Shown here piece by piece: positions 36,226 to 45,498 of a stretch of DNA of 64,000 nucleotides. This stretch comes from Rheinheimera hassiensis (lineage in GTDB: Bacteria > Pseudomonadota > Gammaproteobacteria > Enterobacterales > Alteromonadaceae), in the NCBI RefSeq assembly GCF_022436675.1, contig NZ_JAKUJZ010000006.1, positions 177,546-241,545 of the forward strand. Reading direction: 5' to 3'. Position 1 is the stretch's first letter, and each line of letters opens with the position of its first letter. The notes below the pieces were generated by a model. The model had not been told where the DNA came from, did no database searches, and worked only from the letters and a program-made list of their open reading frames with translations. The position numbers and the translations under genes are program-made.

Positions 36226-36627
36226 TTAAACACTACCGCCGCATTTACCTTCGCCACATTTCCCCTCACCACACTTGCCTTCTTTGGCCTTGTCTTTTGC
36301 CTCTTTAGCTTTATCAGCACCGCACTTGCCTTCACCACATTTTCCCTCTTTGGCTTTATCGGCTTTGTCCTTCATTTTATCTTCGCCACATTTCCCTTCG
36401 CCACACTTGCCCTCTTTATCTTTGGCTTTGTCCTTGGCTTTTTCAGCTTTATCTTCACCACACTTGCCTTCGCCACATTTACCCTCTGCAGCGACCATTT
36501 CATAGCCAGACGCCAGCTCCATAGCCGTAAACGGGTTGGCATTTGCGGTCGTAGCTACTGTAGCAAGTGAGCCAAAAACTAAAGCACCTACCGCCATTGC
36601 TACGTTAGATTGTTTTACTGTTTTCAT
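36226..36627 (-). CDS. hvfA: HvfA-like RiPP precursor with nine EGKCG motifs
   Basis: A 133-residue exported precursor. The signal peptide (residues 1-30, cut after TTANA) is followed by a short leader-like segment (NPFTAMELASGYEMVAA) and a low-complexity core. The core holds nine EGKCG units, arranged as three pairs and a terminal triple, separated by Lys/Asp/Ala helices such as DKAEKAKDKAKDK. All nine Cys of the mature protein are in EGKCG motifs. In Haemophilus HvfA, EGKCG cysteines are converted to copper-binding oxazolone-thioamide groups. The ATG at 36627 has AGGTG upstream; a longer GTG/ATG frame is not needed. Confidence 0.92.
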   Translation of the reverse strand: MKTVKQSNVAMAVGALVFGSLATVATTANANPFTAMELASGYEMVAAEGKCGEGKCGEDKAEKAKDKAKDKEGKCGEGKCGEDKMKDKADKAKEGKCGEGKCGADKAKEAKDKAKEGKCGEGKCGEGKCGGSV

Positions 36628-36838
36628 ATTTGCACCTGTTGTAGTTGTTAACCTCAAGTAGTAGACCTGATATTACAAAAAATATTTCAATTAATATTTG
36701 TTTAGTAGCTCACTGGCGACTAAGCGGAACACGATGCTACTCAGCACGCCCTTTGGGCAAGAATGTTGTCGCAAACTTGTTTTTATGTAGCTCGCCAGAT
36801 ATTCTCCTTTACAACCTCAACGCAATCTTTGAACACCG

Positions 36839-38644
36839 ATGCAGCAAAATGAGCCAGCAAGACTTTTTCAATTTGCTTTAAATTGTTATCAGAAGCAACA
36901 ATTCCTACAAGCGAAACAGCTATGCACCCGCTTATTAAAACTGAAACCGAACTCAATGGATGCTATGCACCTAATGGCTTTATGCTGTTCTCTCGATGCA
37001 CCTGAGTTAGCAGAACAGTATTTTGAACAAGCTATTTCACAACAATCAACTAATAAAGCTCCCCAAAAAAACTATGCTAACTTTCTATTAACCAGACGCC
37101 GTTATAATGACGCCTTGATTCATTATAAGCAATTATATACGACACTCTACGCAGATACTGATATTGCCTATGGCATAGCCTTCATCTATTACCAGCAACA
37201 GCAATACCGCGCGGCTTTGAACACAATCCAAAAAACAGATATTCAGTCCAGTGACCAAATCAAATGGCTTCAGCTTAGTGCACGTACTTTGCTTAAATTG
37301 GGTGATGAAAATGAAGCATTACAGCTACTACACAGCGCATTGAAGCAATATCCTAAAAATACTGGTTTATTACAAACAAAAGTGCTGGTCTTGCGTCAAC
37401 TACAACAACTACAGCAAGCTTTGGATTGCTTGAAAAAAATGCCAGATGATCCTGTAAAGCTTTATCTAGCTGGCTGTATACATTACGACTTAAAACAGCA
37501 CATCCAAGCAGAACAGAAGTTACACCAAGCTTTACGGCTTCAGCCCGACTACATTGACGCACATGAGGCTTTGAACAAACTTTACTGGGAACATGGTAAT
37601 AAATCCAAGTTTCTCAGTTCTTTCAATCAGGCCTTGCTCGCACTGCCAAACTCGCTCCCTATCTATCTTAGCTATATTTCACATTTATTGATGGCGGAAC
37701 AAGTCTCCGACGCATTTCGTTTGGCAACACAGGCGCTAGATCACTTCGGCCAGCAGCACCCGCTAATACATGCTCTGGGTACTATCCATTATAAGCAAGA
37801 AGATATCGCGCATGCAGAAAAGCTCTATTTACAAGCGCTAACACAATCTCCAGATAACGTCAGGTATTTACTGGATACAGCTAGTATATTGATGAAAAAA
37901 GAGGCTTATAATGAAGCCACAGACTTATTGGAGCGCGCCAAGCTTGTACAGCCCGATAATCAAGAAATCTGGGCTTACCTTGGGTTATGTTGGCGCTTAG
38001 TCCAAGATCCAAAGCATGATTGGTTGAATGACTACAGTCGCCTTGTAAGTATCAAAAAACTACCAACGCCCTCAGGATACTCTAGCTTTGCAGCATTTTG
38101 GCAAGAGCTAAAAATCGCTGTAGCAAAACTACATATAACAGAACATCAACCTCTAGATCAAAGTGTTCGTAATGGAAGCCAGACTGTCGGTTTTTTATTC
38201 AATACTTCAGAGAAAGTTATTCAGGTTTATCATGACCTTTTGACAGCACATCTACAACAATACGTAGAAAACCTGCCTAAAGACGAATCTCACCCTCTGC
38301 TGCAACGCAATATTACTGCATTTCGCTTTTCGGGGGCTTGGTCAGTGAAGCTGAAAAGTGAAGGTTTTCATACTAATCATGTTCACAAACAAGGTTGGCT
38401 TTCTATATGCACATATTTAAATGTACCGGGATCAATTTCTGCTACAGACCCAGGCCGGCAGGGCTGGTTAAAATTGGGAGAAACATCTCTACGTCTGGGA
38501 GATAGAGACCAGGCTGCACTTACAATATGCCCAGAAGAAGGTCTTTGTGTAATCTTTCCGAGCTATATCTGGCACGGAACTTTACCTTTTAATAGTGACG
38601 AAGAACGCATTACACTCCCATGCGATATTGTGCCAGACCTCTAG
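36839..38644 (+). CDS. TPR protein with C-terminal 2OG-Fe(II) oxygenase domain
   Basis: A 601-residue protein. Residues 1-390 are tetratricopeptide repeats (for example LFQFALNCYQKQQFLQAKQL, EQKLHQALRLQPDYIDAHEA and AEKLYLQALTQSPDNVRYLL). Residues 430-601 form a 2-oxoglutarate/iron oxygenase-like domain with an iron ligand His in HTNHVHKQGWLS, FPSYIWHGTLPFNSDEERIT supplying the second His and a likely Arg for 2-oxoglutarate. The domain order fits putative 2OG-Fe(II) oxygenases encoded near TonB receptors. No clear ribosome-binding site precedes the start. Codon use is A+T-rich, like its neighbours to the right. Substrate is unknown; a protein target is plausible because TPRs bind proteins. 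Confidence 0.82.
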   Translation: MQQNEPARLFQFALNCYQKQQFLQAKQLCTRLLKLKPNSMDAMHLMALCCSLDAPELAEQYFEQAISQQSTNKAPQKNYANFLLTRRRYNDALIHYKQLYTTLYADTDIAYGIAFIYYQQQQYRAALNTIQKTDIQSSDQIKWLQLSARTLLKLGDENEALQLLHSALKQYPKNTGLLQTKVLVLRQLQQLQQALDCLKKMPDDPVKLYLAGCIHYDLKQHIQAEQKLHQALRLQPDYIDAHEALNKLYWEHGNKSKFLSSFNQALLALPNSLPIYLSYISHLLMAEQVSDAFRLATQALDHFGQQHPLIHALGTIHYKQEDIAHAEKLYLQALTQSPDNVRYLLDTASILMKKEAYNEATDLLERAKLVQPDNQEIWAYLGLCWRLVQDPKHDWLNDYSRLVSIKKLPTPSGYSSFAAFWQELKIAVAKLHITEHQPLDQSVRNGSQTVGFLFNTSEKVIQVYHDLLTAHLQQYVENLPKDESHPLLQRNITAFRFSGAWSVKLKSEGFHTNHVHKQGWLSICTYLNVPGSISATDPGRQGWLKLGETSLRLGDRDQAALTICPEEGLCVIFPSYIWHGTLPFNSDEERITLPCDIVPDL

Positions 38645-38692
38645 TAGTGATTACTCAAATATGGAAGTTTAAGAATTAAGCACCTTCATAAG

Positions 38693-40267
38693 CTACAAGA
38701 AGTCAGAGTAATTATGGCGCCGCCCCGAGGCGTTTTGATACAGCGGACGCCTGACCTGCCAAACACTCGCTGTCTTCACGGCATTTTTTGCATCAAAAAA
38801 ATGCAATAAGCCCGGTTGATACTCTAGTCCGAGAAAGGCTAACAGCGGCTTCAATGTCGCTTCAGGTTGCAAGATCAATTGGTCGTAATCTAACGTGTAG
38901 ATATCCTGTCCAAACATCTGCTGCCAGTGCTCCATCAATTTTTCATGCTGTTGATAATAATGCAGTGTATCTTCAAGCCGGTTAGCATAATTCATTGCGG
39001 AGCCCAAACGCAAAAAAAACACAGACAAACAGTTATCTATTTTATTTCTTTTGGTATATATGAATTTGGCGCCCGGAAATAATGCTTTTAGCAACCCCAT
39101 ATATTGGTAATTGTCAGGTCTTTTATCCGTTAGCAAATTTGCTGAAGGAAAACGCTCATTACAGTACTCTAAATATCTGTTTGCCAGCAAGGTTAAATCC
39201 GATGTCGACACTGTAGCAAATTGTTCGGGATAAATATTTTTAAGTTGCTGGTAGAAAAAATCAATTTCCCCACCTGCTGTTACCTTGCTATGTTGCGCTA
39301 AAATCTGTTCTGCCAATGTAGAACCCGAACGGAACATACCGCATATAAATATAGGGACGGCATCATTCCCCAACATATGCTCACTAAGCCAAGAGTGATC
39401 TAAAATTTGCGTTATCTGATCCAATTTATGCTCAGTAGCCATTGCATCATATGCAGGCATAGTTGTGCTGTTTAATTTATTGGCTGCTGTAAAATGACTA
39501 AAAGCATCTGCATAAGAGCCGCATTCATCAAACGCTTTGCCAAGCGCATAATGCAGATTGATTCTTGTGTCCTGAACTACGTCACGTTCAGTAACAGCCT
39601 GTTGCATCTGAGCAATAAGCGGATCACTTACATCCCGAAAAGTTACTACATCAGCCAAACGAGCATATGCTTGGTAATATTTATTATCGGCTTCAAGTAC
39701 TTGCCGAAACAGGGTTTCCGTCTCTATTTTATCACCTCGCTCTTCAGCAAGATTCGCAAGGTTATAAAGTGCAGGTACATAATCTTGCTTTACTTGCAAT
39801 GCCAACAGCAGTGCTTGCCTGGCTTTATCTTCTTGCCGTAGATGGTCGCTGTATATTACAGCAATATTTAGCAGCACCTCCTCCGGTTCTGATATGTTGA
39901 GTTCAAGCGCATGTTGGTATTGAGCGATAGCTGCTGTATATTTTCCAGCCAAACGTAAATAAAATGCGTGATTGTAGAATAGCGACGCCAGCTTTGGGAA
40001 GCGGTGACAATAATCATCATATAATTCAGCAGCTTGTGACGAGAAACCATTTTTATGCAATACCATGCAGAAAGGTGCCAGATATTTCAGTTGATGAGCG
40101 GTAAGCTGCATCAAGTGTCCAAAACTATCTAAAGCGTCATCTATATTACCAGTGTCAGCATACAAATAAGCACGTTGCAGGAAAATATCATGATTAGTTG
40201 GTTCAGTAGCTAACCTTACGTTTAAAATCTCTAGTTTGTGCTGCGTATCTTCGGGCATATTGCTCAT
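38693..40267 (-). CDS. TPR-sulfotransferase (second of two)
   Basis: A 524-residue protein. Residues 1-270 are TPRs (AAIAQYQHALELNISEPEEV, ALYNLANLAEERGDKIETET, LFRQVLEADNKYYQAYARLA). Residues 285-524 are a Sulfotransfer_3-type domain with the PAPS 5'-phosphosulfate loop PIFICGMFRSGSTLAEQILA and the 3'-phosphate segment FIYTKRNKIDNCLSVFFLRL. Its ATG overlaps the stop of the first sulfotransferase by four bases (ATGA), so the pair is coupled. It transfers sulfate from PAPS to an unknown acceptor; with TPRs a protein tyrosine is possible (inference). Convergent with the 2OG oxygenase gene. Confidence 0.88.
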   Translation of the reverse strand: MSNMPEDTQHKLEILNVRLATEPTNHDIFLQRAYLYADTGNIDDALDSFGHLMQLTAHQLKYLAPFCMVLHKNGFSSQAAELYDDYCHRFPKLASLFYNHAFYLRLAGKYTAAIAQYQHALELNISEPEEVLLNIAVIYSDHLRQEDKARQALLLALQVKQDYVPALYNLANLAEERGDKIETETLFRQVLEADNKYYQAYARLADVVTFRDVSDPLIAQMQQAVTERDVVQDTRINLHYALGKAFDECGSYADAFSHFTAANKLNSTTMPAYDAMATEHKLDQITQILDHSWLSEHMLGNDAVPIFICGMFRSGSTLAEQILAQHSKVTAGGEIDFFYQQLKNIYPEQFATVSTSDLTLLANRYLEYCNERFPSANLLTDKRPDNYQYMGLLKALFPGAKFIYTKRNKIDNCLSVFFLRLGSAMNYANRLEDTLHYYQQHEKLMEHWQQMFGQDIYTLDYDQLILQPEATLKPLLAFLGLEYQPGLLHFFDAKNAVKTASVWQVRRPLYQNASGRRHNYSDFL

Positions 40268-41853
40268 AATACTCCAGCTTGTTGAAACTTAAGTTTCAAT
40301 GAGGTAAGTTCTGTTTCGACATTTCGCCACTTCGCAACAGATGACTTGTAGATAGGCTTTCTAACTTGCGCTGCACTTGCGGTAGTACTTGCGGAATCAG
40401 TTTTATAGAACTCCAGAAGCTCAGGCTTATATGTCAAACCACACCATTGCACCAATCGCCTTGTAGTTTTTGCTGCATCTTCAACCATTTCCTCATAGTG
40501 AATATCTAAAATCTGTCCTGGTATAACTTTATGCCAGTGCACCATAATACTTCTGTACGTTACATAGTAATTAGCCAGTTCGTTCAGATCATAAGAAAAC
40601 GAGTAAGCATTAATAAATAGTGTTTTAAATATTGCATAACAGCTATCCATAGGATTACGACGCAAATGGATTATCCGTGCATTCGGCAACGCCTTTTTTA
40701 TAAAGCCGCAATATAAAAAATTAACTGGTAGTTTATCTACCGTATAAGGTTTTCCGCCTGAAATTTCTGCTACTGTAGCGATATAGCGTCGGCCAAGCTC
40801 AGCAAAATCAAGTTGTAATGCAGCTTGATGTAGACTAGCGACATTTTTATTTTTTTTCATATACTCTTGCGCCATAGATGCAAGTAATTGTGGAAATAAA
40901 GATAACTCCCCCACAGAATACACATCGTCGTGTTGTGTCAAAACCCGCTCTACAAGTGTTGTACCCGTTCTTGGCATGCCAACTATAAACACAGGACCTG
41001 GTTCTTGTTCTAGCGATGTCGGCACAGCCATATCGGCAGTTGAACTAATAATATTGTTAATAGACGTTAGTTCAGCTATCTCGTTATAACCAATACGCTT
41101 TCGCATCAAGGTAGCGCCTTGTTTCAAAAAAGAAAACGAGTTCTTGTAATCTGCAATATCCTCCAACTCTTTTGCCAACGCGTAGTAAATAGCGGGATGT
41201 TGCTTACCTGCATCGGTAATGAGAAGCTTCAATTCATCAATATGGTTATGTTTCTGAGTATAAGTTTGCAGAGCTGAACGTAAATGAATGGCTCCAGCGT
41301 TATCTGGTGTTTTAGCGATAACATCATCAAGTAACTTCGCAGCATCTTGCGGCTGATTGGTAAAAAAGTAACAAAGTGCTAGTTGATGTTTGAATTGCAT
41401 ATTATCAGGCTCTTTAGCGAGCATGCGTTTATATATAGGTATAGCCAGAACAGGTTGCTCAGCTTGCATGATCACGTTGTTAATAGCAGTCAAAAATGTC
41501 GTGTCTTTTCCATCATAAAATGTAGCTGCTTTATCAACCAGTTTTACTGCTGTTGCATACTGATATCGGCGTAATGCAAGTTGACCGTAGCTCAGTAATA
41601 ATAAAGGGTGTTCTGGTAATATTTCTAATGCTGTGGTCAGACAGCGCTCAGCATCAGTAAAACGACTCTCTGCGACAGCCAACTGATAATTGAGATACAA
41701 ACTTGCAGTGCATTGAGGAAACTGTTCCAGTAGGCGTATGACTTTTATTTTCGCCTGTTCTTCTTCTCCACAGCGCTGAAGTAGAAGAACGGCCTGAATC
41801 AGTGCATGGCTAATATCTGACTGGGGTGGTAATGCTAATTGCTGCTCATTCAC
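40264..41853 (-). CDS. TPR-sulfotransferase (first of two)
   Basis: A 529-residue paralogue of the neighbour. TPRs occupy about 1-270 (AERCLTTALEILPEHPLLLL, AIPIYKRMLAKEPDNMQFKH, QLALCYFFTNQPQDAAKLLD). The sulfotransferase domain (about 285-529) has PVFIVGMPRTGTTLVERVLT for PAPS binding and IIHLRRNPMDSCYAIFKTLF. The start is GTG at 41853 with CAGGAGAG six bases upstream. It lies 84 bases after the stop of a TonB receptor, but a strong terminator stands between, so expression needs read-through or its own promoter. Confidence 0.88.
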   Translation of the reverse strand: MNEQQLALPPQSDISHALIQAVLLLQRCGEEEQAKIKVIRLLEQFPQCTASLYLNYQLAVAESRFTDAERCLTTALEILPEHPLLLLSYGQLALRRYQYATAVKLVDKAATFYDGKDTTFLTAINNVIMQAEQPVLAIPIYKRMLAKEPDNMQFKHQLALCYFFTNQPQDAAKLLDDVIAKTPDNAGAIHLRSALQTYTQKHNHIDELKLLITDAGKQHPAIYYALAKELEDIADYKNSFSFLKQGATLMRKRIGYNEIAELTSINNIISSTADMAVPTSLEQEPGPVFIVGMPRTGTTLVERVLTQHDDVYSVGELSLFPQLLASMAQEYMKKNKNVASLHQAALQLDFAELGRRYIATVAEISGGKPYTVDKLPVNFLYCGFIKKALPNARIIHLRRNPMDSCYAIFKTLFINAYSFSYDLNELANYYVTYRSIMVHWHKVIPGQILDIHYEEMVEDAAKTTRRLVQWCGLTYKPELLEFYKTDSASTTASAAQVRKPIYKSSVAKWRNVETELTSLKLKFQQAGVL

Positions 41854-41894
41854 TATTACTCTCCTGACGGCTACGAATAAAGTCAGTGATAAAT

Positions 41895-41922
41895 AAAAAC
41901 GGCGGCACTAAGCCGCCGTTTT
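41895..41922 (-). terminator. Terminator between the TonB receptor and the sulfotransferase pair
   Basis: Minus strand AAAACGGCGGC-TTAGT-GCCGCCGTTTTTATTT, an 11-base stem with a T-run. It should end most receptor transcripts before the sulfotransferase genes. Confidence 0.88.
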
Positions 41923-41937
41923 CTCTCTATCTATGAA

Positions 41938-44793
41938 TTAGAAGCGCATAGTTACGCTAGCATGGACATAACGCCCCAAGGTGTCGTAGAAACCAGCCAC
42001 AGTATTAGCATTTGAGGATAGGCTACCACCAACCATCGGAGGCTCTTTATCTAATACGTTGTTAACGCCAACTAATAACGCGATGTGCTCATTGATCTCA
42101 AAAGCACCGGTCAGGTCCAAATAACTTTGTGAACTGATACCATCACCTACTAATGTATCAGTAGCGCCATTATAGTCTACGTCACCGAAGTATCGCCATT
42201 TAGCTGATGCAGTCCAGAAGTCACCGGTAGTATAGCTGACAGTCATAGTATGACGCCATTTAGGTTGCGCAAAACAGTCAGCATCTATGTTACCAGAGCA
42301 ATCATAAGTAGCGCTATCAAGGCCCGGTAAGGGCTCAAATTCTTTTTCCAGGCTGTAGGTACCAATCAATTTAACCGTCAGCTTACCCTCACCAATATCT
42401 GTTTCATAGTTAGAGCTTAAATCGACTCCACGTACGTGACGACTAGCCTGGTTGATTGTAAATGAGTTAACAAAACCAGCTTCACCACGCCATAAGCTGC
42501 CAGTGCCAGGTGCACGTGTGACTTCATCACAGAATGCAGCGTCACCGGTTAAAGCACATTGACGTAACGTCAATTCACCATTCACGGCCCCTATCACGTC
42601 GTCTAACTGGATATCCCAGTAATCAACACTGAAGTTAAAGCCTTCAAACGGATTTGCTACAACACCAAATGACATGGTATCTGCAATTTCAGGTTTCAAA
42701 TCGAGGTTACCACCAAAATAACCGTTGTATTGGCTGGCAGAGTTAGCTGCAATAGTACCATATTGATCTGCTGTTACACCGGTATTAGCACATTGCGCTG
42801 CTGAATACTCTGGCGTTGCACCGGCACATGGATCCACACCAGCCCATAAACCGAGATTCTCAGCACCATACAATTCAGCGACGTTTGGAGCACGTACTGC
42901 TCTGTTATAGCTGGCTCGTAGTTTCCAATCTGATGTTACTGACCAGTCAAGGGCAACTTTGTAAGTCGATTCGCCGCCTGAAATATTGTAGTCAGAATAA
43001 CGATATCCTAAATCAAGGACCAGATTTTCAACTGCCGGAGCATCGTCCAACAAAGGTACACTTAACTCACCAAAAATCTCGCGGACATTGTAGCCGCCAA
43101 TTAGGCTTGGCGTTGGACCGCCTTGTCCAGCAAGATCACCAAGCGCAAATACTTCGTCAGCTATACGCTCAAAGTCAACTTCACGGCTCTCAATACCAAA
43201 TACAGCAGCCAGTGGCATAGACGACGTTGGAAGCGTCATATCTAATTCACCTGATACGAAAGCGTTGAGGATTGTTTGAGAGGTATTACCGGTTAGTATT
43301 GCCGTACCGCCCATAGAGGCAGCCCCCTCTGCCGATATACCTTGATAAGTAAATACCGGGTAAGGTACACAAGCACCTTCGCAAGGCGCAGCACCAATCG
43401 CGCCTACAGCCGAGGCTATGCGTGGCTTATAAAAGTCATTCTGATAAACAGAATTCGAAGCTGTAGAACCATACTGGAACGATACATCGTAGCTCCAACT
43501 ATCATTAATATCGCCTTCAACACCAGCTACCATACGATAAGAGGTATGCTCTAAAATATCCTGACGCCCCCCACCTTCAATATTCCGCTTGCCAATATAA
43601 GCACCAACTTCAGTTATATCAGCACCAAAAGCATCGCGCAGCTGTTGGCGTTGTAAGTCACTAAACAATTCATTGTTTATATCAAAAGTAAAGAAATCGA
43701 AGAAAATACCTGATTCGGCGATCTGTGCAACAGTACGATCATGCATGTAACCCAATTCCATATACGGGCGCGCATGTTCATTAATTTCATAGTCCACAAA
43801 TGCGCCAAAAGTATAACGCTCGTCAGGACGCATAAAATGGTTAACTGGCGCATAATTATAGGGGGTTGCGCCACGTGAAGTATCAAAACCACCATTAGGA
43901 TCAAGCGTCCAGTTTACCTCTTGAGCAAAATCAGGAGACCCATCCTCAGAGGGATAAAAGTAGAAGTTTGGAATTGGCGTAGTAGGCGAGCCACCACAAG
44001 CTGTACCGGCAGCATTTAAAGCACAAGACGAATAATCACGTGCTCCTTGACGTAACTCATCGACCTGACGCCAAGTAGCATAAGCAGTAGCATGCCCCTT
44101 ACCGCCGGCAAAAGCACCACCCATGGTTAAATCTATATTAATAGTTTTACCATCAATGCCTGAACTGCCTGTAGGGTATTCATAGTCACGGTCGTCCATC
44201 AGCCCTTGGAGATAATCATTGTCATTATCATGTTGATAGCCTGAACCGCCGACAGTCAGCTCGAAGCCTTCAAAATCATCGTTCATGACAAAGTTAACAA
44301 CGCCAGCAACTGCGTCTGCCCCGTAAGTTGCAGAACCACCACCAGTAAGAACTTCAACTCGCTTTACCAGAGAAGCTGGAATTTGGTTGATATCCGCAGA
44401 TTGTGTGTAAATACCACCGGGCTGTAAACGGCGTCCATTTACCAAAACCAATGTACGTTGAGCTCCCATACCACGTAAGTCCAAAGTTGCAGTACCGGCA
44501 GCACCATTAGCCAGAAATGAAGTTTCAGCAGCTTCAACCTGTGGCAGGCTATTCATTAAGTCTTCTATACGGGTAAAACCTGACAGCTTAATTTCTTCTG
44601 CCGACGTAATTTGTATTGGACTAGATGTTTCCAGATCAGTCCGTTTGATACGTGAACCAGTCACTTCTATACGCTCAACTTTCGTTTCGCCTTCTTCCTG
44701 AGCCTTTACTGATGCAGTAAAGGCAGTGGCAGAAGCGGCTCCAAATGCTATAGCTAACCGCACGGCCTTGCTTAATTTATTATTCGTATACAT
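41938..44793 (-). CDS. Large TonB-dependent receptor A of the sulfotransferase island
   Basis: A 951-residue receptor. The signal peptide begins MYTNNKLSKAVRLAIAFG, identical at the start to receptor B. The plug domain (about 40-170) has IEVTGSRIKRTDLETSSPIQ, LDLRGMGAQRTLVLVNGRRL and GSATYGADAVAGVVNFVMND. The barrel ends in YVHASVTMRF with a terminal Phe. It belongs to the large receptors of Alteromonadales that often import glycan or peptide products; the cargo here is unknown. It has its own promoter and leader and is followed by a terminator and the sulfotransferase pair. Confidence 0.92.
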   Translation of the reverse strand: MYTNNKLSKAVRLAIAFGAASATAFTASVKAQEEGETKVERIEVTGSRIKRTDLETSSPIQITSAEEIKLSGFTRIEDLMNSLPQVEAAETSFLANGAAGTATLDLRGMGAQRTLVLVNGRRLQPGGIYTQSADINQIPASLVKRVEVLTGGGSATYGADAVAGVVNFVMNDDFEGFELTVGGSGYQHDNDNDYLQGLMDDRDYEYPTGSSGIDGKTINIDLTMGGAFAGGKGHATAYATWRQVDELRQGARDYSSCALNAAGTACGGSPTTPIPNFYFYPSEDGSPDFAQEVNWTLDPNGGFDTSRGATPYNYAPVNHFMRPDERYTFGAFVDYEINEHARPYMELGYMHDRTVAQIAESGIFFDFFTFDINNELFSDLQRQQLRDAFGADITEVGAYIGKRNIEGGGRQDILEHTSYRMVAGVEGDINDSWSYDVSFQYGSTASNSVYQNDFYKPRIASAVGAIGAAPCEGACVPYPVFTYQGISAEGAASMGGTAILTGNTSQTILNAFVSGELDMTLPTSSMPLAAVFGIESREVDFERIADEVFALGDLAGQGGPTPSLIGGYNVREIFGELSVPLLDDAPAVENLVLDLGYRYSDYNISGGESTYKVALDWSVTSDWKLRASYNRAVRAPNVAELYGAENLGLWAGVDPCAGATPEYSAAQCANTGVTADQYGTIAANSASQYNGYFGGNLDLKPEIADTMSFGVVANPFEGFNFSVDYWDIQLDDVIGAVNGELTLRQCALTGDAAFCDEVTRAPGTGSLWRGEAGFVNSFTINQASRHVRGVDLSSNYETDIGEGKLTVKLIGTYSLEKEFEPLPGLDSATYDCSGNIDADCFAQPKWRHTMTVSYTTGDFWTASAKWRYFGDVDYNGATDTLVGDGISSQSYLDLTGAFEINEHIALLVGVNNVLDKEPPMVGGSLSSNANTVAGFYDTLGRYVHASVTMRF

Positions 44794-44807
44794 GTATTTC
44801 TCCCTGG

Positions 44808-44823
44808 ATCACTGAATAGTGAT
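44808..44823 (-). promoter_or_regulatory. Leader hairpin next to the ribosome-binding site, receptor A
   Basis: ATCACT / AGTGAT with a four-base loop, ending six bases before the GGGAGAAA site. An equivalent hairpin with a different loop and register lies at 48361-48375 in receptor B. Confidence 0.5.
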
Positions 44824-44903
44824 TCTAATTTTCAACAATCCCAACCCTTTTACGGCGGCTGACCCTCCGGCTGTCGCAGATTTAGACCGCTTCATCCCTT
44901 ATG

Positions 44904-44933
44904 ACTATAAACGTAATATTTCTGCAGGGTCAA
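44904..44933 (-). promoter_or_regulatory. Sigma-70 promoter of TonB receptor A
   Basis: Minus strand TTGACC (44928-44933), 18 bases, TATAGT (44904-44909). The surrounding sequence, including TTCCGTAAAA upstream and TTACGTTTAT at the -10 end, is shared with the promoter of receptor B. The leader is about 104 bases. Confidence 0.8.
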
Positions 44934-44946
44934 CTGTTTTACGGAA

Positions 44947-45404
44947 CTATTTGCAATCATTGTAGTCTCCGCAAACTATTTTCACTTCAAATAGCCTAAA
45001 TTTGAAATGTAAAAAGGTGGATATCGCTAAAGGCAGTGGTAAGCCGAATGACAGTCATAAGTATCATTGTCTATGGCAGGTAGCCTAACTGACTGTTCTT
45101 AGTTGCAGTTGAGCTCCAGCCCGGATATTTAAGCTATCAGCGTGGAAGTACTAAATTCTAAATGAATGACTAAATTCTAAGTATAGCGCTGAGGCGACCG
45201 ACTGCGCTGAAGTACACAGCGCCTCGATGCAGGGATGTTAGTAAAGTCAGGAGCACTTATTTAAACACCGGGGGACATAACTGTTCTGCAAACTTACTGA
45301 GGAGTAACACAAGTCTGGCCATAACATCTGCTCCACGCTATTTTGATAGAGCCTCCGTCCGAAAATGAGAAATAGCAATAAAGTAAGAGAATAACTATTC
45401 TATT
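44947..45404. other. Non-coding gap between the two TonB receptors
   Basis: No gene is supported in this stretch. It contains a tandem 12-base repeat ACTAAATTCTAA at 45150-45161 and 45169-45180 and a GC-rich segment near 45185-45230 with GAGGCG/CGCCTC complementarity. The segment has no match to the coding sequence of either receptor that I can see by eye. Confidence 0.5.
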
Positions 45405-45438
45405 AAAAAAGGCCTGCAACAATACTGTCACAGGCCTT
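45405..45438 (-). terminator. Terminator of TonB receptor B
   Basis: Minus strand AAGGCCTG, 14-base loop, CAGGCCTTTTTT; eight-base stem followed directly by a T-run, 60 bases past the receptor stop. Confidence 0.85.
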
Positions 45439-45498
45439 AATATGCGTTCAGCAAGCATAGCTCACTGCTAAACTAGCAATCTAACACTTACCAAACTG

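Noticed and set aside
36226-36627. CRISPR-like or tandem-repeat array on the plus strand over the precursor gene
   Set aside because: The repeats are the EGKCG coding units of the minus-strand precursor and have codon periodicity.
42816-43220. 134-codon plus-strand frame inside receptor A
   Set aside because: Lies entirely antisense to a well-supported receptor gene, with no family resemblance or ribosome-binding site.
45150-45180. Two copies of ACTAAATTCTAA
   Set aside because: Short A+T-rich tandem repeat with only two units; no link to a gene or element.
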